DNA of 64,000 nucleotides from Streptomyces sp. NBC_01314 (GCF_041435215.1 NZ_CP108394.1:9114001-9178000), one strand, 5' to 3'; counted from the stretch's first letter, positions 26,290 through 35,752 are shown. Numbers and translations: made by a program. Notes: a model not told the origin generated them from the letters alone.

Positions 26290-28488
26290 TCAGTGCTCCT
26301 TCGTCTGTTCGCGGACCTTCTCGGCCACATGGGAGGGCATCGGCTCGTGCCGCGTGTACCGGCGGCCGAAGCGCGCGGTGCCGTGGGACAGGGAGCGCAG
26401 ATCGACGGCGTACCGGTCGATCTCGATCTCCGGTACCTCGGCCCGGACGAGGGTGCGCCCCCCACCCGCCTGCTCGGTGCCGACGACCCGGCCGCGCCGC
26501 CCGGACAGGTCGCTCATCACGGGCCCCACGTACGAGTCGCCGACCAGGACCGACACCTCGGCCACCGGCTCCAGCAGGTGGATCTTCGCGTCCACCGCGG
26601 CCTCGCGCAGCGCCAGCGCGCCCGCCGTCTGGAACGCGGCGTCCGAGGAGTCCACAGAGTGCGCCTTGCCGTCCCGCAGCGTGATCCGTACGTCGATGAG
26701 CGGATAGCCGGCCGCGACCCCCTTGGCCGCCTGCGCCCGCACCCCCTTCTCCACGGACGGGATGAACTGCCTCGGCACCGCGCCGCCGACGACCTTGTCG
26801 ACGAACTCGATGCCCGAGCCGCCGGGCAGCGGCTCCACGTCGATCTCGCAGATCGCGTACTGCCCGTGTCCGCCGGACTGCTTCACATGCCGGCCGCGCC
26901 CGGCCGACCTGTCGGCGAACGTCTCCCGCAGGGAGACCCTGTGCGGTACGACGTCGACCTGGACGCCGTACCGGCTGCGCAGCCGTTCCAGCGCCACGTC
27001 GGCGTGCGCCTCGCCCAGGCACCACAGGACCACCTGGTGGGTGTCCTGGTTCTGTTCGAGCCGCATGGTCGGATCCTCGGCGACGAGTCGGGCGAGCCCC
27101 TGGGAGAGCTTGTCCTCGTCGGCCTTGCTGTGCGCCTGGATCGCGAGCGGCAGCAACGGGTCGGGCATCTCCCACGGCTCCATGAGCAGCGGGTCGTCCT
27201 TGGCCGAGAGCGTGTCCCCGGTCTCCGCGCGGTTCAGCTTCGCCACACACGCCAGGTCGCCCGCGATGCAGTGCGTGAGCGTCCGCTGTTGCTTGCCGAA
27301 CGGTGTGGACAGGGCGCCGATCCGCTCGTCGACGTCGTGGTCCTCGTGCCCCCGGTCGGCCAGCCCGTGCCCGGAGACATGCACCGTCTCGTCGGGGTGC
27401 AGCGTCCCGGAGAAGACCCGTACCAGCGAGATACGGCCCACATAGGGATCGCTGGCGGTCTTCACGACCTCGGCGACCAGCGGTCCGTCCGGGTCGCAGG
27501 CCGCCTTGATCTCGCGGGGCCTGCCTTCGGGGGTGGTGACCGCGGGCGTCTCGCGCTCCAGAGGGGTGGGGAAGCCGCCGGTGACCAGTTCGAGGAGTTC
27601 GACCGTGCCCAGACCCTGCCTGGCGCCGTCGGCCGCGGGGGCGGCGGCCAGCACGGGGTGGAAGACCCCGCGGGCGACGGCCCGTTCCAGGTCGTCGACG
27701 AGGGTCGTGACGTCGATCTCCTCGCCGCCGAGATAGCGGTCCATGAGGGTCTCGTCCTCGCTCTCGGCGATGATCCCCTCGATGAGCCGGTTGCGGGCCT
27801 CCTCGATCGCCGGCAGCTGCTCGGGGCCCGGCTCGGACTCCTTGCGCTCCCCGGAGGAGTAGTCGAACAGCTTCTGCGTCAGCAGTCCGGTCAGCCCCGT
27901 CACGGGGGCGTGGCCGTCCGGGCCCTGTGGGCCGTGCAGCGGCAGATAGAGCGGCAGCACGGCGTCGGGGTCGTCCCCGCCGAACGTCTCCGCGCAGACT
28001 CTGGTCATCTCGTCGAAGTCAGCCCGCGCGGCCTCCAGGTGGGTGACCACGATCGCCCGGGGCATGCCGACCGCCGCGCACTCCTCCCACACCATGCGGG
28101 TCGAGCCGTCGACACCGTCCGACGCCGAGACGACGAAAAGGGCCGCGTCCGCCGCTCGCAGACCGGCCCTGAGCTCCCCGACGAAGTCGGCGTATCCGGG
28201 TGTGTCCAGAAGATTGATCTTGTACCCGCCCCATTCGACGGGGACTAGGGAGAGCTGCACCGAGCGTTGCTGCCGGTGTTCGATCTCGTCGTAGTCGGAG
28301 ACGGTGCCGCCGTCCTCCACCCGGCCCGCCCGGTTCACCGCTCCCGCCGTCAGCGCGAGAGCCTCCACCAGCGTCGTCTTGCCCGATCCGGAGTGGCCGA
28401 CCAGCACCACATTCCGTACGGACGCGGGGTGGTCGGCCGCCGTAGCTCTGCCGGCGGCTCCGGGGTGTGCGTTCGCCTTGTCGCCCAT
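26290..28488 (-). CDS. Elongation factor G-like GTPase (EF-G2 type)
   Basis: A 732-residue five-domain EF-G-like protein. G1 is GHSGSGKTT (31-39), G3 DTPGYADF (95-102); the usual G4 NKxD is replaced by THLE (149-152), so guanine specificity may be weak. Domains II-V follow (VRVFSGTLHPDETV, RHVKQSGGHGQYAICEIDV, GDSYVGPVMSDLSGRRGRV). It resembles the second EF-G of actinomycetes, reported in Mycobacterium not to support translocation; it is also distantly like tetracycline-protection factors. GGGAGG precedes the ATG at 28488. Another EF-G is expected in the rpsL-rpsG operon elsewhere. Confidence 0.9.
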   Translation of the reverse strand: MGDKANAHPGAAGRATAADHPASVRNVVLVGHSGSGKTTLVEALALTAGAVNRAGRVEDGGTVSDYDEIEHRQQRSVQLSLVPVEWGGYKINLLDTPGYADFVGELRAGLRAADAALFVVSASDGVDGSTRMVWEECAAVGMPRAIVVTHLEAARADFDEMTRVCAETFGGDDPDAVLPLYLPLHGPQGPDGHAPVTGLTGLLTQKLFDYSSGERKESEPGPEQLPAIEEARNRLIEGIIAESEDETLMDRYLGGEEIDVTTLVDDLERAVARGVFHPVLAAAPAADGARQGLGTVELLELVTGGFPTPLERETPAVTTPEGRPREIKAACDPDGPLVAEVVKTASDPYVGRISLVRVFSGTLHPDETVHVSGHGLADRGHEDHDVDERIGALSTPFGKQQRTLTHCIAGDLACVAKLNRAETGDTLSAKDDPLLMEPWEMPDPLLPLAIQAHSKADEDKLSQGLARLVAEDPTMRLEQNQDTHQVVLWCLGEAHADVALERLRSRYGVQVDVVPHRVSLRETFADRSAGRGRHVKQSGGHGQYAICEIDVEPLPGGSGIEFVDKVVGGAVPRQFIPSVEKGVRAQAAKGVAAGYPLIDVRITLRDGKAHSVDSSDAAFQTAGALALREAAVDAKIHLLEPVAEVSVLVGDSYVGPVMSDLSGRRGRVVGTEQAGGGRTLVRAEVPEIEIDRYAVDLRSLSHGTARFGRRYTRHEPMPSHVAEKVREQTKEH

Positions 28489-28809
28489 GGTCCTGCCTCC
28501 CGTGCACGGTGAGGTCACTGTGGGCGCGGACATACGGATCCGCGTGCGGTGGCGGCTCCGATGACGCCCGCGGTGGCTTCGAGCTTGGCACTCGCGTCAC
28601 CGCGCGTCCATACGAGGGACGTGATCGCTCCCCACGGCCCAGGTCGGGCCCGGTGGGGACGTTCCGTGATCGCCCTGTGACAGCGGTGCGATCAGGACAG
28701 GACGACGGCGGGCTGGTGCCCGACGGTCGCACACGCGCGCGCGTGGCTACGATGGGCCAGCCGGATGGCCAACAGGGGCCACGCGGCGACACCGACCCTC
28801 GGGAAGGCC
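28489..28809. other. Divergent promoter region between EF-G2 and pgsA
   Basis: About 320 bp without a gene between two divergent units. TACGAT at 28748-28753 is a possible -10 box for the rightward phospholipid operon, with no clear -35. An alternating GCGCGCGCG tract lies just before it. No strong hairpin or repeat was found. Confidence 0.5.
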
Positions 28810-29505
28810 ATGCTGAACAAGTACGCGCGTGCATTCTTCACGCGTGTCCTCACACCGTTCGCCGCGTTTCTGATCCGCAGGGGCGTCAGCCCCGACACGG
28901 TCACGCTCCTCGGAACCGCCGGAGTGATCGCGGGCGCGCTGGTCTTCTACCCCCGGGGCGAGTTCTTCTGGGGCACGATCGTCATCACCCTCTTCGTGTT
29001 CTCGGACCTCGTCGACGGCAACATGGCCCGTCAGATGGGCCGCTCCAGCCGCTGGGGCGCCTTCCTCGACTCCACTCTCGACCGGGTCGCCGACAGCGCG
29101 ATCTTCGGCGGCTTCGCCCTCTGGTACGCGGGCAAGGGCGACGACCTCGCGCTGTGCGCCGTCTCGATCTTCTGTCTGGCGAGCGGCCAGGTGGTGTCGT
29201 ACACCAAGGCGCGCGGCGAGTCGATCGGTCTGCCCGTGGCGGTCAACGGACTCGTGGAGCGTGCCGAGCGCCTGGTGATCTCGCTGGTCGCGGCCGGCCT
29301 CTCGGGCCTGCACGCGTTCGGCGTGCCCGGCATCGAGGTCCTGCTGCCCGTCGCCCTGTGGATCGTCGCCGTCGGCAGCCTCGTCACGCTGATCCAGCGG
29401 GTCGTCACCGTGCGTCGCGAGTCCGCCGAGGCCGAGGCGGAGGCGGCCGCCGCAGCCGCCCAGGAATCGCCGGACACCGCCCGGAACAGCGAGGCGACCC
29501 CGTGA
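28810..29505 (+). CDS. pgsA: CDP-alcohol phosphatidyltransferase, phosphatidylinositol (phosphate) synthase
   Basis: A 231-residue membrane enzyme with about six helices and the full CDP-alcohol signature DLVDGNMAR..G..LDSTLD, giving the metal-binding Asp66, Asp69, Asp87 and Asp91. In actinomycetes the homolog joins CDP-diacylglycerol and inositol phosphate to make phosphatidylinositol phosphate. GGGAAGG precedes the ATG; a start 15 codons upstream is less likely. It overlaps the acyltransferase gene (GTGA), and the operon continues to a mannosyltransferase, which supports the inositol-lipid role over phosphatidylglycerol. Confidence 0.9.
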   Translation: MLNKYARAFFTRVLTPFAAFLIRRGVSPDTVTLLGTAGVIAGALVFYPRGEFFWGTIVITLFVFSDLVDGNMARQMGRSSRWGAFLDSTLDRVADSAIFGGFALWYAGKGDDLALCAVSIFCLASGQVVSYTKARGESIGLPVAVNGLVERAERLVISLVAAGLSGLHAFGVPGIEVLLPVALWIVAVGSLVTLIQRVVTVRRESAEAEAEAAAAAAQESPDTARNSEATP

Positions 29506-30539
29506 GCGCTCTGCGGGAGCGATTGACAGACGGGCTGTACGGCCTGGGCTGGGGCGCCGTCAAGAAGCTCCCGGAGCCCGTCGCCGTACGCCTCGGCCGG
29601 ACGATCGCCGACGCCACCTGGAAGCGGCGCGGCCCCCTCGTCCGCCGCCTGGAGGCCAACTACGCGCGCGTAGTGCCGGGCGCGAGCCCCGAGCGCCTCG
29701 CCGAGCTGTCCCGCGCGGGCATGCGCTCCTACCTGCGCTACTGGATGGAGTCCTTCCGCCTCCCCGCGTGGAGCGAGGAACGTGTCAGGACCGGCTTCAC
29801 CGCCCGGGACCTGCACCACCTCACCGACGGCCTCGCCTCCGGCCGTGGCGTCGTACTCGCGCTGCCGCACCTCGCCAACTGGGACCTCGCCGGCGCCTGG
29901 GTCACCACCGAGCTGAAGACCCCGTTCACCACGGTCGCCGAACGACTCAAGCCCGAGACGCTCTACGACCGCTTCGTCGCCTACCGCGAGGGCCTCGGCA
30001 TGGAGGTCCTGCCGCACAACGGCGGTTCCGTCTTCGGCACCCTCGCCCGGCGGCTGCGCGACGGCGGCCTGGTCTGCCTGGTCGCCGACCGCGACCTGTC
30101 CGCGTCCGGCGTCGAGGTCGAGTTCTTCGGTGAGCCGACCCGGATGCCCGCCGGTCCGGCCCTCCTCGCCCAGCAGACCGGCGCGCTGCTGCTGCCGGTG
30201 ACGCTCTGGTACGACGACTCTCCCGTCATGCGGGGACGCCTGCACGCCCCGATCGAGGTACCCGAGACAGGCACCCGCGCCGAGAAGACGTCTGTCATGA
30301 CACAGGCGCTGGCAGACGTCTTCGCCACCGGCATCGCCGACCACCCGGAGGACTGGCACATGCTCCAGCGCTTGTGGCTCGCGGACCTGGACCCCGCGAA
30401 GGGTCCCGACGGCCCCGGGAAGCCTGCGACGGACTCCACGCAGGGTCCCGGGCAAGGGGCTGCGCCGGACGCCGGGAGCGGCTTCGCGAAGGGGGACGCG
30501 CCGGATCCCGGGAGCGGCTTCGAGAAGGGGCGGCCGTGA
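29502..30539 (+). CDS. Phosphatidylinositol mannoside acyltransferase (PatA-like)
   Basis: A 345-residue LpxL/PatA-type acyltransferase. His123 and Asp128 in PHLANWDLAG form the catalytic HX4D motif; VADRDLSASGVEVEFFGE follows. In mycobacteria the homolog between pgsA1 and pimA acylates the mannose of phosphatidylinositol mannoside on the cytoplasmic membrane face. The last 60 residues are a Gly/Pro/Asp-rich tail with a repeated unit (GSGFAKGDAPDPGSGFEKG), not part of the enzyme fold. Overlaps both neighbours by 4 bp. Confidence 0.9.
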   Translation: MSALRERLTDGLYGLGWGAVKKLPEPVAVRLGRTIADATWKRRGPLVRRLEANYARVVPGASPERLAELSRAGMRSYLRYWMESFRLPAWSEERVRTGFTARDLHHLTDGLASGRGVVLALPHLANWDLAGAWVTTELKTPFTTVAERLKPETLYDRFVAYREGLGMEVLPHNGGSVFGTLARRLRDGGLVCLVADRDLSASGVEVEFFGEPTRMPAGPALLAQQTGALLLPVTLWYDDSPVMRGRLHAPIEVPETGTRAEKTSVMTQALADVFATGIADHPEDWHMLQRLWLADLDPAKGPDGPGKPATDSTQGPGQGAAPDAGSGFAKGDAPDPGSGFEKGRP

Positions 30540-31696
30540 AGATCGGGATCGTCTGCCCGTACTCCTGGGACGTGCCCGGGGGAGTCCAGTTCCACATCCG
30601 TGACCTGGCCGACCACCTCATCCGTCTCGGTCACGAGGTGTCGGTGCTCGCCCCCGCCGACGACGACACCCCGCTGCCGCCGTACGTCGTCTCCGCGGGC
30701 CGCGCTGTCCCGGTGCCCTACAACGGCTCGGTGGCGCGCCTGAACTTCGGCTTCCTGTCGGCGGCCCGGGTACGGCGCTGGCTGCACGACGGCACGTTCG
30801 ACGTGATCCACATCCACGAGCCGGCCTCCCCGTCGCTGGGCCTGCTGGCCTGCTGGGCCGCGCAGGGTCCGATCGTCGCAACCTTCCACACCTCCAACCC
30901 GCGCTCCCGGGCGATGATCGCGGCGTACCCGATCCTCCAGCCCGCGCTGGAGAAGATCAGCGCGCGGATCGCGGTGAGCGAGTACGCCCGCCGCACCCTC
31001 GTCGAACACCTGGGCGGCGACGCGGTCGTCATCCCGAACGGCGTGGACGTCGACTTCTTCGCCCGCGCCAAGCCCAACCCCGACTGGCAGGGCGACACCC
31101 TCGGCTTCGTCGGCCGCATCGACGAACCCCGCAAGGGCCTGCCGGTGCTGATGAAGGCCCTCCCGAAGATCCTCGCGGAACGCCCCCAGGCCCGGTTGCT
31201 CGTCGCCGGGCGCGGGGACGAGGAGGAGGCGGTCGAGACGCTGCCCAAGGAGCTGCGCTCCCGCGTCGAGTTCCTCGGCATGGTCAGCGACGAGGACAAG
31301 GCCCGCTTCCTGCGCAGCGTCGACGTCTACGTCGCCCCCAACACCGGTGGCGAGAGCTTCGGCATCATCCTCGTCGAGGCCCTGTCCGCCGGTGCCCCCG
31401 TCCTCGCCTCCGACCTCGACGCCTTCGCCCAGGTCCTCGACCGGGGCAGCGCGGGCGAGCTCTTCGCCAACGAGGACGCGGACGCCCTCGCGACAGCCGC
31501 CGTGCGTCTGCTCGGCGACCCGGCCCGCCGCGCCGAACTCCGCGAACGCGGCAGCGCCCACGTCCGCCGCTTCGACTGGTCGACCGTCGGCGCCGACATC
31601 CTCGGCGTCTACGAAACGGTCACGGAGGGCGCGGCCTCGGTGGCGGCGGACGAACGGACGGGACTACGGGCGCGGTTGGGGCTGGCCCGGGACTGA
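30536..31696 (+). CDS. pimA: Phosphatidyl-myo-inositol alpha-mannosyltransferase
   Basis: A 386-residue GT4, GT-B-fold glycosyltransferase: N-terminal GIVCPYSWDVPGGVQFHI, the acceptor-domain motif HIHEPASPSLG, donor-domain FVGRIDEPRKGLPVL and the EX7E-type site GGESFGIILVEALSAGAPV. It transfers mannose from GDP-mannose to phosphatidylinositol, the first step in PIM synthesis. The GTG start overlaps the upstream stop. Gene order pgsA-patA-pimA is as in mycobacteria. Confidence 0.92.
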   Translation: MKIGIVCPYSWDVPGGVQFHIRDLADHLIRLGHEVSVLAPADDDTPLPPYVVSAGRAVPVPYNGSVARLNFGFLSAARVRRWLHDGTFDVIHIHEPASPSLGLLACWAAQGPIVATFHTSNPRSRAMIAAYPILQPALEKISARIAVSEYARRTLVEHLGGDAVVIPNGVDVDFFARAKPNPDWQGDTLGFVGRIDEPRKGLPVLMKALPKILAERPQARLLVAGRGDEEEAVETLPKELRSRVEFLGMVSDEDKARFLRSVDVYVAPNTGGESFGIILVEALSAGAPVLASDLDAFAQVLDRGSAGELFANEDADALATAAVRLLGDPARRAELRERGSAHVRRFDWSTVGADILGVYETVTEGAASVAADERTGLRARLGLARD

Positions 31697-31791
31697 GTGC
31701 GGGGGCGTTGTGTTTCGCCCCCGCCGCCCCTGACTGTCCCTTCCCTGGGGGCTGCGCTCCCGTGCCCCGCCGCCAAGAGTTCTCCGGCCGA

Positions 31792-31841
31792 GGGTGGGCG
31801 GGGGCTGGTCGCGCCGTTCCCCCGCGCCCCTTTCGGGGCGC
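31792..31841. repeat. Intergenic inverted repeat, copy C
   Basis: Contains GGGTGGGCGGGGGCTGGTCGCGC then GTTCCCCCGCGCCCC and GGGGCGC: the same word order as copies A and B with the inner arm shortened to CGCCCCTTTCGGGGCG, a stable hairpin. It lies between pimA and the next rightward gene. Confidence 0.6.
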
Positions 31842-31888
31842 TGAACTCGTACGTGGCGGTGGTGGGCACCGGTAGTAGCCTGCCGCCC

Positions 31889-32434
31889 GTGACTTCGACA
31901 CTCATCTGGATCGCGGTTGTCCTCTTCGCGATCGGTCTCTACCTGAGCTGGACCGCGGGACGCCTCGACCGACTGCACGCGCGCATCGACGCCGCCCGCG
32001 CCGCGCTCGACGCGCAGCTGCTGCGCCGTGCGTCGGTCGCCCAGGAACTGGCCACCTCCGGGGTGCTGGACCCGGCCGCCTCGATCGTCCTCTACGAGGC
32101 GGCGCACGCGGCACGGCAGGCCGAGGAGGAACAGCGCGAGGTCGCCGAGAGCGAGCTGAGCCAGGCGCTGCGGGCCGTGTTCGCGGACGCGCAGCAGGTG
32201 GAGGTGGTGCGCGAGGCGCCCGGTGGTGAGGACGCCGCGAACGAGCTGGCCCAGGCCGTCCGCCGGGTCCCCATGGCCCGCCGCTTCCACAACGACGCCG
32301 TACGCGCGGCCCGCGCCCTCCGCCGCCACCGCACGGTCCGCTGGTTCCGGCTGGCCGGCCACGCGCCCTTCCCGATGGCCTTCGAGATGGACGACGAGCC
32401 CCCGGCGGCCGTGGCGGAAAGACCGACCACGTAA
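31889..32434 (+). CDS. Membrane-anchored coiled-coil protein (LemA-like N-terminus)
   Basis: A 181-residue protein with one N-terminal membrane helix (about 3-22), then a helical domain starting LDRLHARIDAARAALDAQLLRRASVAQELA, which resembles the start of LemA proteins. It is rich in Ala, Arg and Glu with heptad spacing and ends in a Pro-rich acidic tail. Function unknown. GTG start at 31889 lies 8 bp after TAGCCT (31876-31881), compatible with a leaderless message. Confidence 0.8.
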   Translation: MTSTLIWIAVVLFAIGLYLSWTAGRLDRLHARIDAARAALDAQLLRRASVAQELATSGVLDPAASIVLYEAAHAARQAEEEQREVAESELSQALRAVFADAQQVEVVREAPGGEDAANELAQAVRRVPMARRFHNDAVRAARALRRHRTVRWFRLAGHAPFPMAFEMDDEPPAAVAERPTT

Positions 32435-32440
32435 CCCCCG

Positions 32441-32482
32441 GCGCCCTTGGGGCGCGAGGAACCGCGCGACAAGCCCTCACCC
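32441..32482. repeat. Intergenic inverted repeat, copy D (reversed, decayed)
   Basis: The reverse complement reads GGGTGAGGGCTTGTCGCGCGG then TTCCTCGCGCCCC and GGGCGC, so it is a diverged copy of A-C in the opposite orientation. The hairpin GCGCCC..GGGGCGC remains. It follows the stop of the coiled-coil gene and may terminate it. Confidence 0.5.
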
Positions 32483-32660
32483 CTGGGAGACGGGAACGTG
32501 ACGGGAAACGGGTAAGGGCGGCGGGGGCGAAAAAGCCCTGCTCAGCCACGACCGTGCCCGAAAACGAGCCACCGCCTCCCCATTGGCCCTTGCAGTGGCC
32601 TGTTCCCTCGCGTTTCCTCGGTGACTGTAGAAACCCTCTTCCCCGAGCGAGGTCAATCCC

Positions 32661-33578
32661 GTGTCCAGCACGCTCTCCAGCCCCACCGCCCAGACCCCCG
32701 AGACCGGCACCGCCCGCGTGAAGCGCGGCATGGCCGAGCAGCTCAAGGGCGGTGTGATCATGGATGTCGTCAACGCCGAGCAGGCGAAGATCGCCGAGGA
32801 CGCGGGCGCCGTCGCGGTCATGGCCCTGGAGCGGGTCCCCGCCGACATCCGCAAGGACGGCGGCGTGGCCCGGATGTCCGACCCGGACATGATCGAGGGC
32901 ATCATCGAGGCCGTCTCCATCCCGGTCATGGCCAAGTCCCGTATCGGCCACTTCGTCGAGGCCCAGGTCCTGCAGTCCCTCGGTGTCGACTACATCGACG
33001 AGTCCGAGGTCCTCACCCCGGCCGACGAGGTCAACCACGCCGACAAGTGGGCCTTCACGACCCCCTTCGTCTGCGGTGCCACCAACCTCGGCGAGGCCCT
33101 GCGCCGCATAGCCGAGGGCGCCGCCATGATCCGCTCCAAGGGCGAGGCCGGCACCGGCAACGTCGTCGAGGCCGTCCGTCACCTGCGCCAGATCAAGAAC
33201 GAGATCGCCAAGCTGCGCGGCTTCGACAACAACGAGCTGTACGCCGCCGCCAAGGAGCTCCGCGCCCCGTACGAGATCGTCAAGGAGGTCGCCGAGCTCG
33301 GCAAGCTCCCGGTCGTCCTGTTCTCCGCCGGCGGTGTGGCCACCCCCGCCGACGCAGCGCTGATGCGCCAGCTCGGCGCCGAGGGCGTCTTCGTCGGCTC
33401 CGGCATCTTCAAGTCCGGCGACCCGGCCAAGCGCGCCGCCGCCATCGTGAAGGCCACCACCTTCTACGACGACCCGAAGATCATCGCGGACGCCTCCCGC
33501 AACCTGGGCGAGGCCATGGTCGGCATCAACTGCGACACCCTCCCCGAGGCCGAGCGCTACGCGAACCGGGGCTGGTAA
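32661..33578 (+). CDS. pdxS: Pyridoxal 5'-phosphate synthase, PdxS subunit
   Basis: A 305-residue (beta/alpha)8 enzyme, highly conserved: [33 protein letters not shown] (catalytic lysine in AKSRIGH), [27 protein letters not shown] (second lysine region) and [27 protein letters not shown]. With PdxT it makes PLP from ribose 5-phosphate, glyceraldehyde 3-phosphate and glutamine-derived ammonia. GTG start. pdxT follows after 6 bp. No MocR-type PdxR regulator is adjacent. Confidence 0.97.
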   Translation: MSSTLSSPTAQTPETGTARVKRGMAEQLKGGVIMDVVNAEQAKIAEDAGAVAVMALERVPADIRKDGGVARMSDPDMIEGIIEAVSIPVMAKSRIGHFVEAQVLQSLGVDYIDESEVLTPADEVNHADKWAFTTPFVCGATNLGEALRRIAEGAAMIRSKGEAGTGNVVEAVRHLRQIKNEIAKLRGFDNNELYAAAKELRAPYEIVKEVAELGKLPVVLFSAGGVATPADAALMRQLGAEGVFVGSGIFKSGDPAKRAAAIVKATTFYDDPKIIADASRNLGEAMVGINCDTLPEAERYANRGW

Positions 33579-33584
33579 GCACTG

Positions 33585-34193
33585 ATGAGCGACACCCCCG
33601 TCGTAGGCGTCCTGGCTCTTCAGGGCGACGTACGGGAGCACCTCGTCGCCCTGGCCACGGCCGACGCCGTGGCCAGGGCGGTGCGGCGCCCCGAGGAACT
33701 CGCCGAGGTGGACGGCCTCGTCATCCCCGGCGGCGAGTCCACCACCATCTCCAAACTGGCCGTCCTCTTCGGCGTGATGGAACCCCTGCGCGCGCGCGTG
33801 CGTGAAGGCATGCCCGTCTACGGCACCTGCGCCGGACTGATCATGCTGGCCGACAAGATCCTCGACCCCCGTTCGGGCCAGGAGACCATCGGCGGCATCG
33901 ACATGATCGTGCGCCGCAACGCCTTCGGCCGGCAGAACGAGTCCTTCGAAGCGGCGGTCGATGTGCGGGGCGTCGAGGGCGACCCCGTGGAGGGCGTCTT
34001 CATCCGTGCCCCCTGGGTCGAATCCGTGGGCGCGCGGACCGAGGTGCTCGCCGAGCACGAGGGTCACATCGTCGCCGTACGCCAGGGCAACGCCCTTGCC
34101 ACGTCGTTCCACCCGGAGCTGACCGGAGACCACCGGCTGCACGCCCTCTTCGTCGAGATGGTGCGCGCGAACCGGGCGGCGGAGTCCTTGTAG
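33585..34193 (+). CDS. pdxT: PLP synthase glutaminase subunit PdxT
   Basis: A 202-residue class I-like glutaminase. Cys82 in [10 protein letters not shown], and His176/Glu178 in FHPEL, form the triad; GGESTTI is the oxyanion/glutamine-binding loop. It supplies ammonia to PdxS in a 12+12 complex. Cotranscribed with pdxS. Confidence 0.96.
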   Translation: MSDTPVVGVLALQGDVREHLVALATADAVARAVRRPEELAEVDGLVIPGGESTTISKLAVLFGVMEPLRARVREGMPVYGTCAGLIMLADKILDPRSGQETIGGIDMIVRRNAFGRQNESFEAAVDVRGVEGDPVEGVFIRAPWVESVGARTEVLAEHEGHIVAVRQGNALATSFHPELTGDHRLHALFVEMVRANRAAESL

Positions 34194-34241
34194 GATCTCT
34201 CGGGTTCGTACGGAGTTGGGTTACGTGAAGGAGACAGGCAG

Positions 34242-34994
34242 ATGTCCGGCCACTCTAAATGGGCTACGACGAAGCACAAGAAGGCCGTGATCGACGCCAA
34301 GCGCGGCAAGCTCTTCGCGAAGCTGATCAAGAACATTGAGGTCGCCGCGCGCATGGGCGGGATCGACATCGAGGGCAACCCGACTCTCTACGACGCCATC
34401 CAGAAGGCGAAGAAGCAGTCGGTCCCGAACAAGAACATCGACTCCGCGGTCAAGCGCGGTGGCGGTCTCGAGGCCGGTGGCGCCGAATACGAGACGATCA
34501 TGTACGAGGGTTACGGTCCGAACGGTGTGGCGGTGCTCATCGAGTGCCTCACCGACAACCGCAACCGAGCCGCCTCCGACGTCCGCGTGGCCATGACCCG
34601 CAACGGCGGCTCGATGGCCGACCCGGGCTCCGTCTCGTACCTCTTCAACCGCAAGGGCGTCGTGATCGTCCCCAAGGGCGAGCTGTCCGAGGACGACGTC
34701 CTGGAGGTCGTGCTCGACGCGGGCGCCGAGGAGGTCAACGACCTGGGCGAGGCCTTCGAGGTGCTCAGCGAGGCAACCGACATGGTCGGGGTCCGCACCT
34801 CCCTCCAGGAGGCCGGGATCGACTACGACTCGGCCGAGGCCAACTTCGTCCCGACCATGCAGGTCGAGCTGGACGAGGAGGGCGCCAGGAAGATCTTCAA
34901 GCTGATCGACGCCCTCGAGGACAGCGACGACGTCCAGAACGTGTTCGCCAACTTCGACGTGAGCGACGACGTCATGGCCAAGGTCGACGCGTAA
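34242..34994 (+). CDS. YebC/TACO1 family protein
   Basis: A 250-residue YebC family protein: starts [25 protein letters not shown], continues with [29 protein letters not shown] and [16 protein letters not shown], and has an acidic surface. Family members are described as DNA-binding regulators or, in newer work, as ribosome-associated factors that help translation of proline stretches. Its place immediately upstream of ruvCAB is conserved in many bacteria. GAAGGAGA gives a strong ribosome binding site. Confidence 0.95.
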   Translation: MSGHSKWATTKHKKAVIDAKRGKLFAKLIKNIEVAARMGGIDIEGNPTLYDAIQKAKKQSVPNKNIDSAVKRGGGLEAGGAEYETIMYEGYGPNGVAVLIECLTDNRNRAASDVRVAMTRNGGSMADPGSVSYLFNRKGVVIVPKGELSEDDVLEVVLDAGAEEVNDLGEAFEVLSEATDMVGVRTSLQEAGIDYDSAEANFVPTMQVELDEEGARKIFKLIDALEDSDDVQNVFANFDVSDDVMAKVDA

Positions 34995-35050
34995 CGCTCC
35001 GCGAGCCGAGCCGAGCCGAGTCGAACGGGCTCCTTCGCGATGGGCTTCAA

Positions 35051-35080
35051 CGGGCCGACGGGACACACCCCGTCGGCCCG
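35051..35080 (+). terminator. Terminator-like hairpin after the YebC gene
   Basis: A perfect 12-bp stem CGGGCCGACGGG (35051-35062) / CCCGTCGGCCCG (35069-35080) with a 6-nt loop ACACAC; no T tract follows. It separates the YebC gene from ruvC, whose probable -10 box TAGCCT lies at 35113-35118. Confidence 0.65.
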
Positions 35081-35149
35081 TCGCGTTGTCGGCGCTTGTC
35101 AGTGGCACCCGATAGCCTGCACAAACAGGTGAGCGATGGGAGGGGCGCG

Positions 35150-35752
35150 TTGCGTGTACTGGGGGTGGACCCGGGGCTGACCCGTTGCGGTGTCGGGGTC
35201 GTGGAAGGCGTCGCCGGACGGCCGCTCACCATGCTCGGCGTCGGTGTCGTCCGTACGCCCGCGGACGCGGAGTTGGGGCTTCGTCTCGTCGCGATCGAGC
35301 AGGGCATCGAGCAGTGGCTCGACGAACACCGCCCCGAATTCGTCGCTGTGGAACGGGTGTTCAGCCAGCACAACGTACGGACGGTCATGGGCACCGCCCA
35401 GGCCAGCGCCGTCGCCATGCTGTGCGCCGCCCGCCGTGGTATCCCCGTCGCCCTGCACACTCCGAGCGAGGTCAAGGCCGCCGTCACCGGAAGCGGCCGC
35501 GCCGACAAGGCCCAGGTCGGCGCCATGGTCACCCGGCTCCTCCGGCTCGACGCACCCCCCAAACCGGCGGACGCCGCCGACGCGCTCGCCCTCGCCATCT
35601 GCCACATCTGGCGGGCCCCCGCACAGAACCGCCTGCAGCAGGCAGTCGCTCTGCACGCGACCAGAGCGGCGAACGCATCCAACGCATCCAACACATCGGA
35701 CAGATCGCGCGCGTCGAACGCGTCGAACGCACTGAAAGGCCGTACGGCATGA
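35150..35752 (+). CDS. ruvC: Holliday junction endodeoxyribonuclease RuvC
   Basis: A 200-residue resolvase with [17 protein letters not shown] (catalytic Asp7), [21 protein letters not shown] (catalytic Glu) and [18 protein letters not shown] (C-terminal Asp pair). It cuts Holliday junctions bound by RuvAB. TTG start with GGGAGGGG 5 bp upstream; a GTG at 35129 would add 7 residues. The last 30 residues (Ala/Asn/Ser-rich, units like ASNASN) are a low-complexity tail made by a 9-bp DNA repeat, absent from the family core. Confidence 0.95.
   Translation: MRVLGVDPGLTRCGVGVVEGVAGRPLTMLGVGVVRTPADAELGLRLVAIEQGIEQWLDEHRPEFVAVERVFSQHNVRTVMGTAQASAVAMLCAARRGIPVALHTPSEVKAAVTGSGRADKAQVGAMVTRLLRLDAPPKPADAADALALAICHIWRAPAQNRLQQAVALHATRAANASNASNTSDRSRASNASNALKGRTA

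Noticed and set aside
25954..26684. Rightward ORFs rich in Arg, Gly and Phe-Pro units over the degenerate repeats
   Set aside because: Coding pattern follows the DNA repeat, not a protein family; they run antisense to the EF-G-like gene.
32483..32660. Riboswitch or PdxR site before pdxS
   Set aside because: No known riboswitch consensus or paired direct repeat is visible; promoter candidates here have poor -10 boxes.
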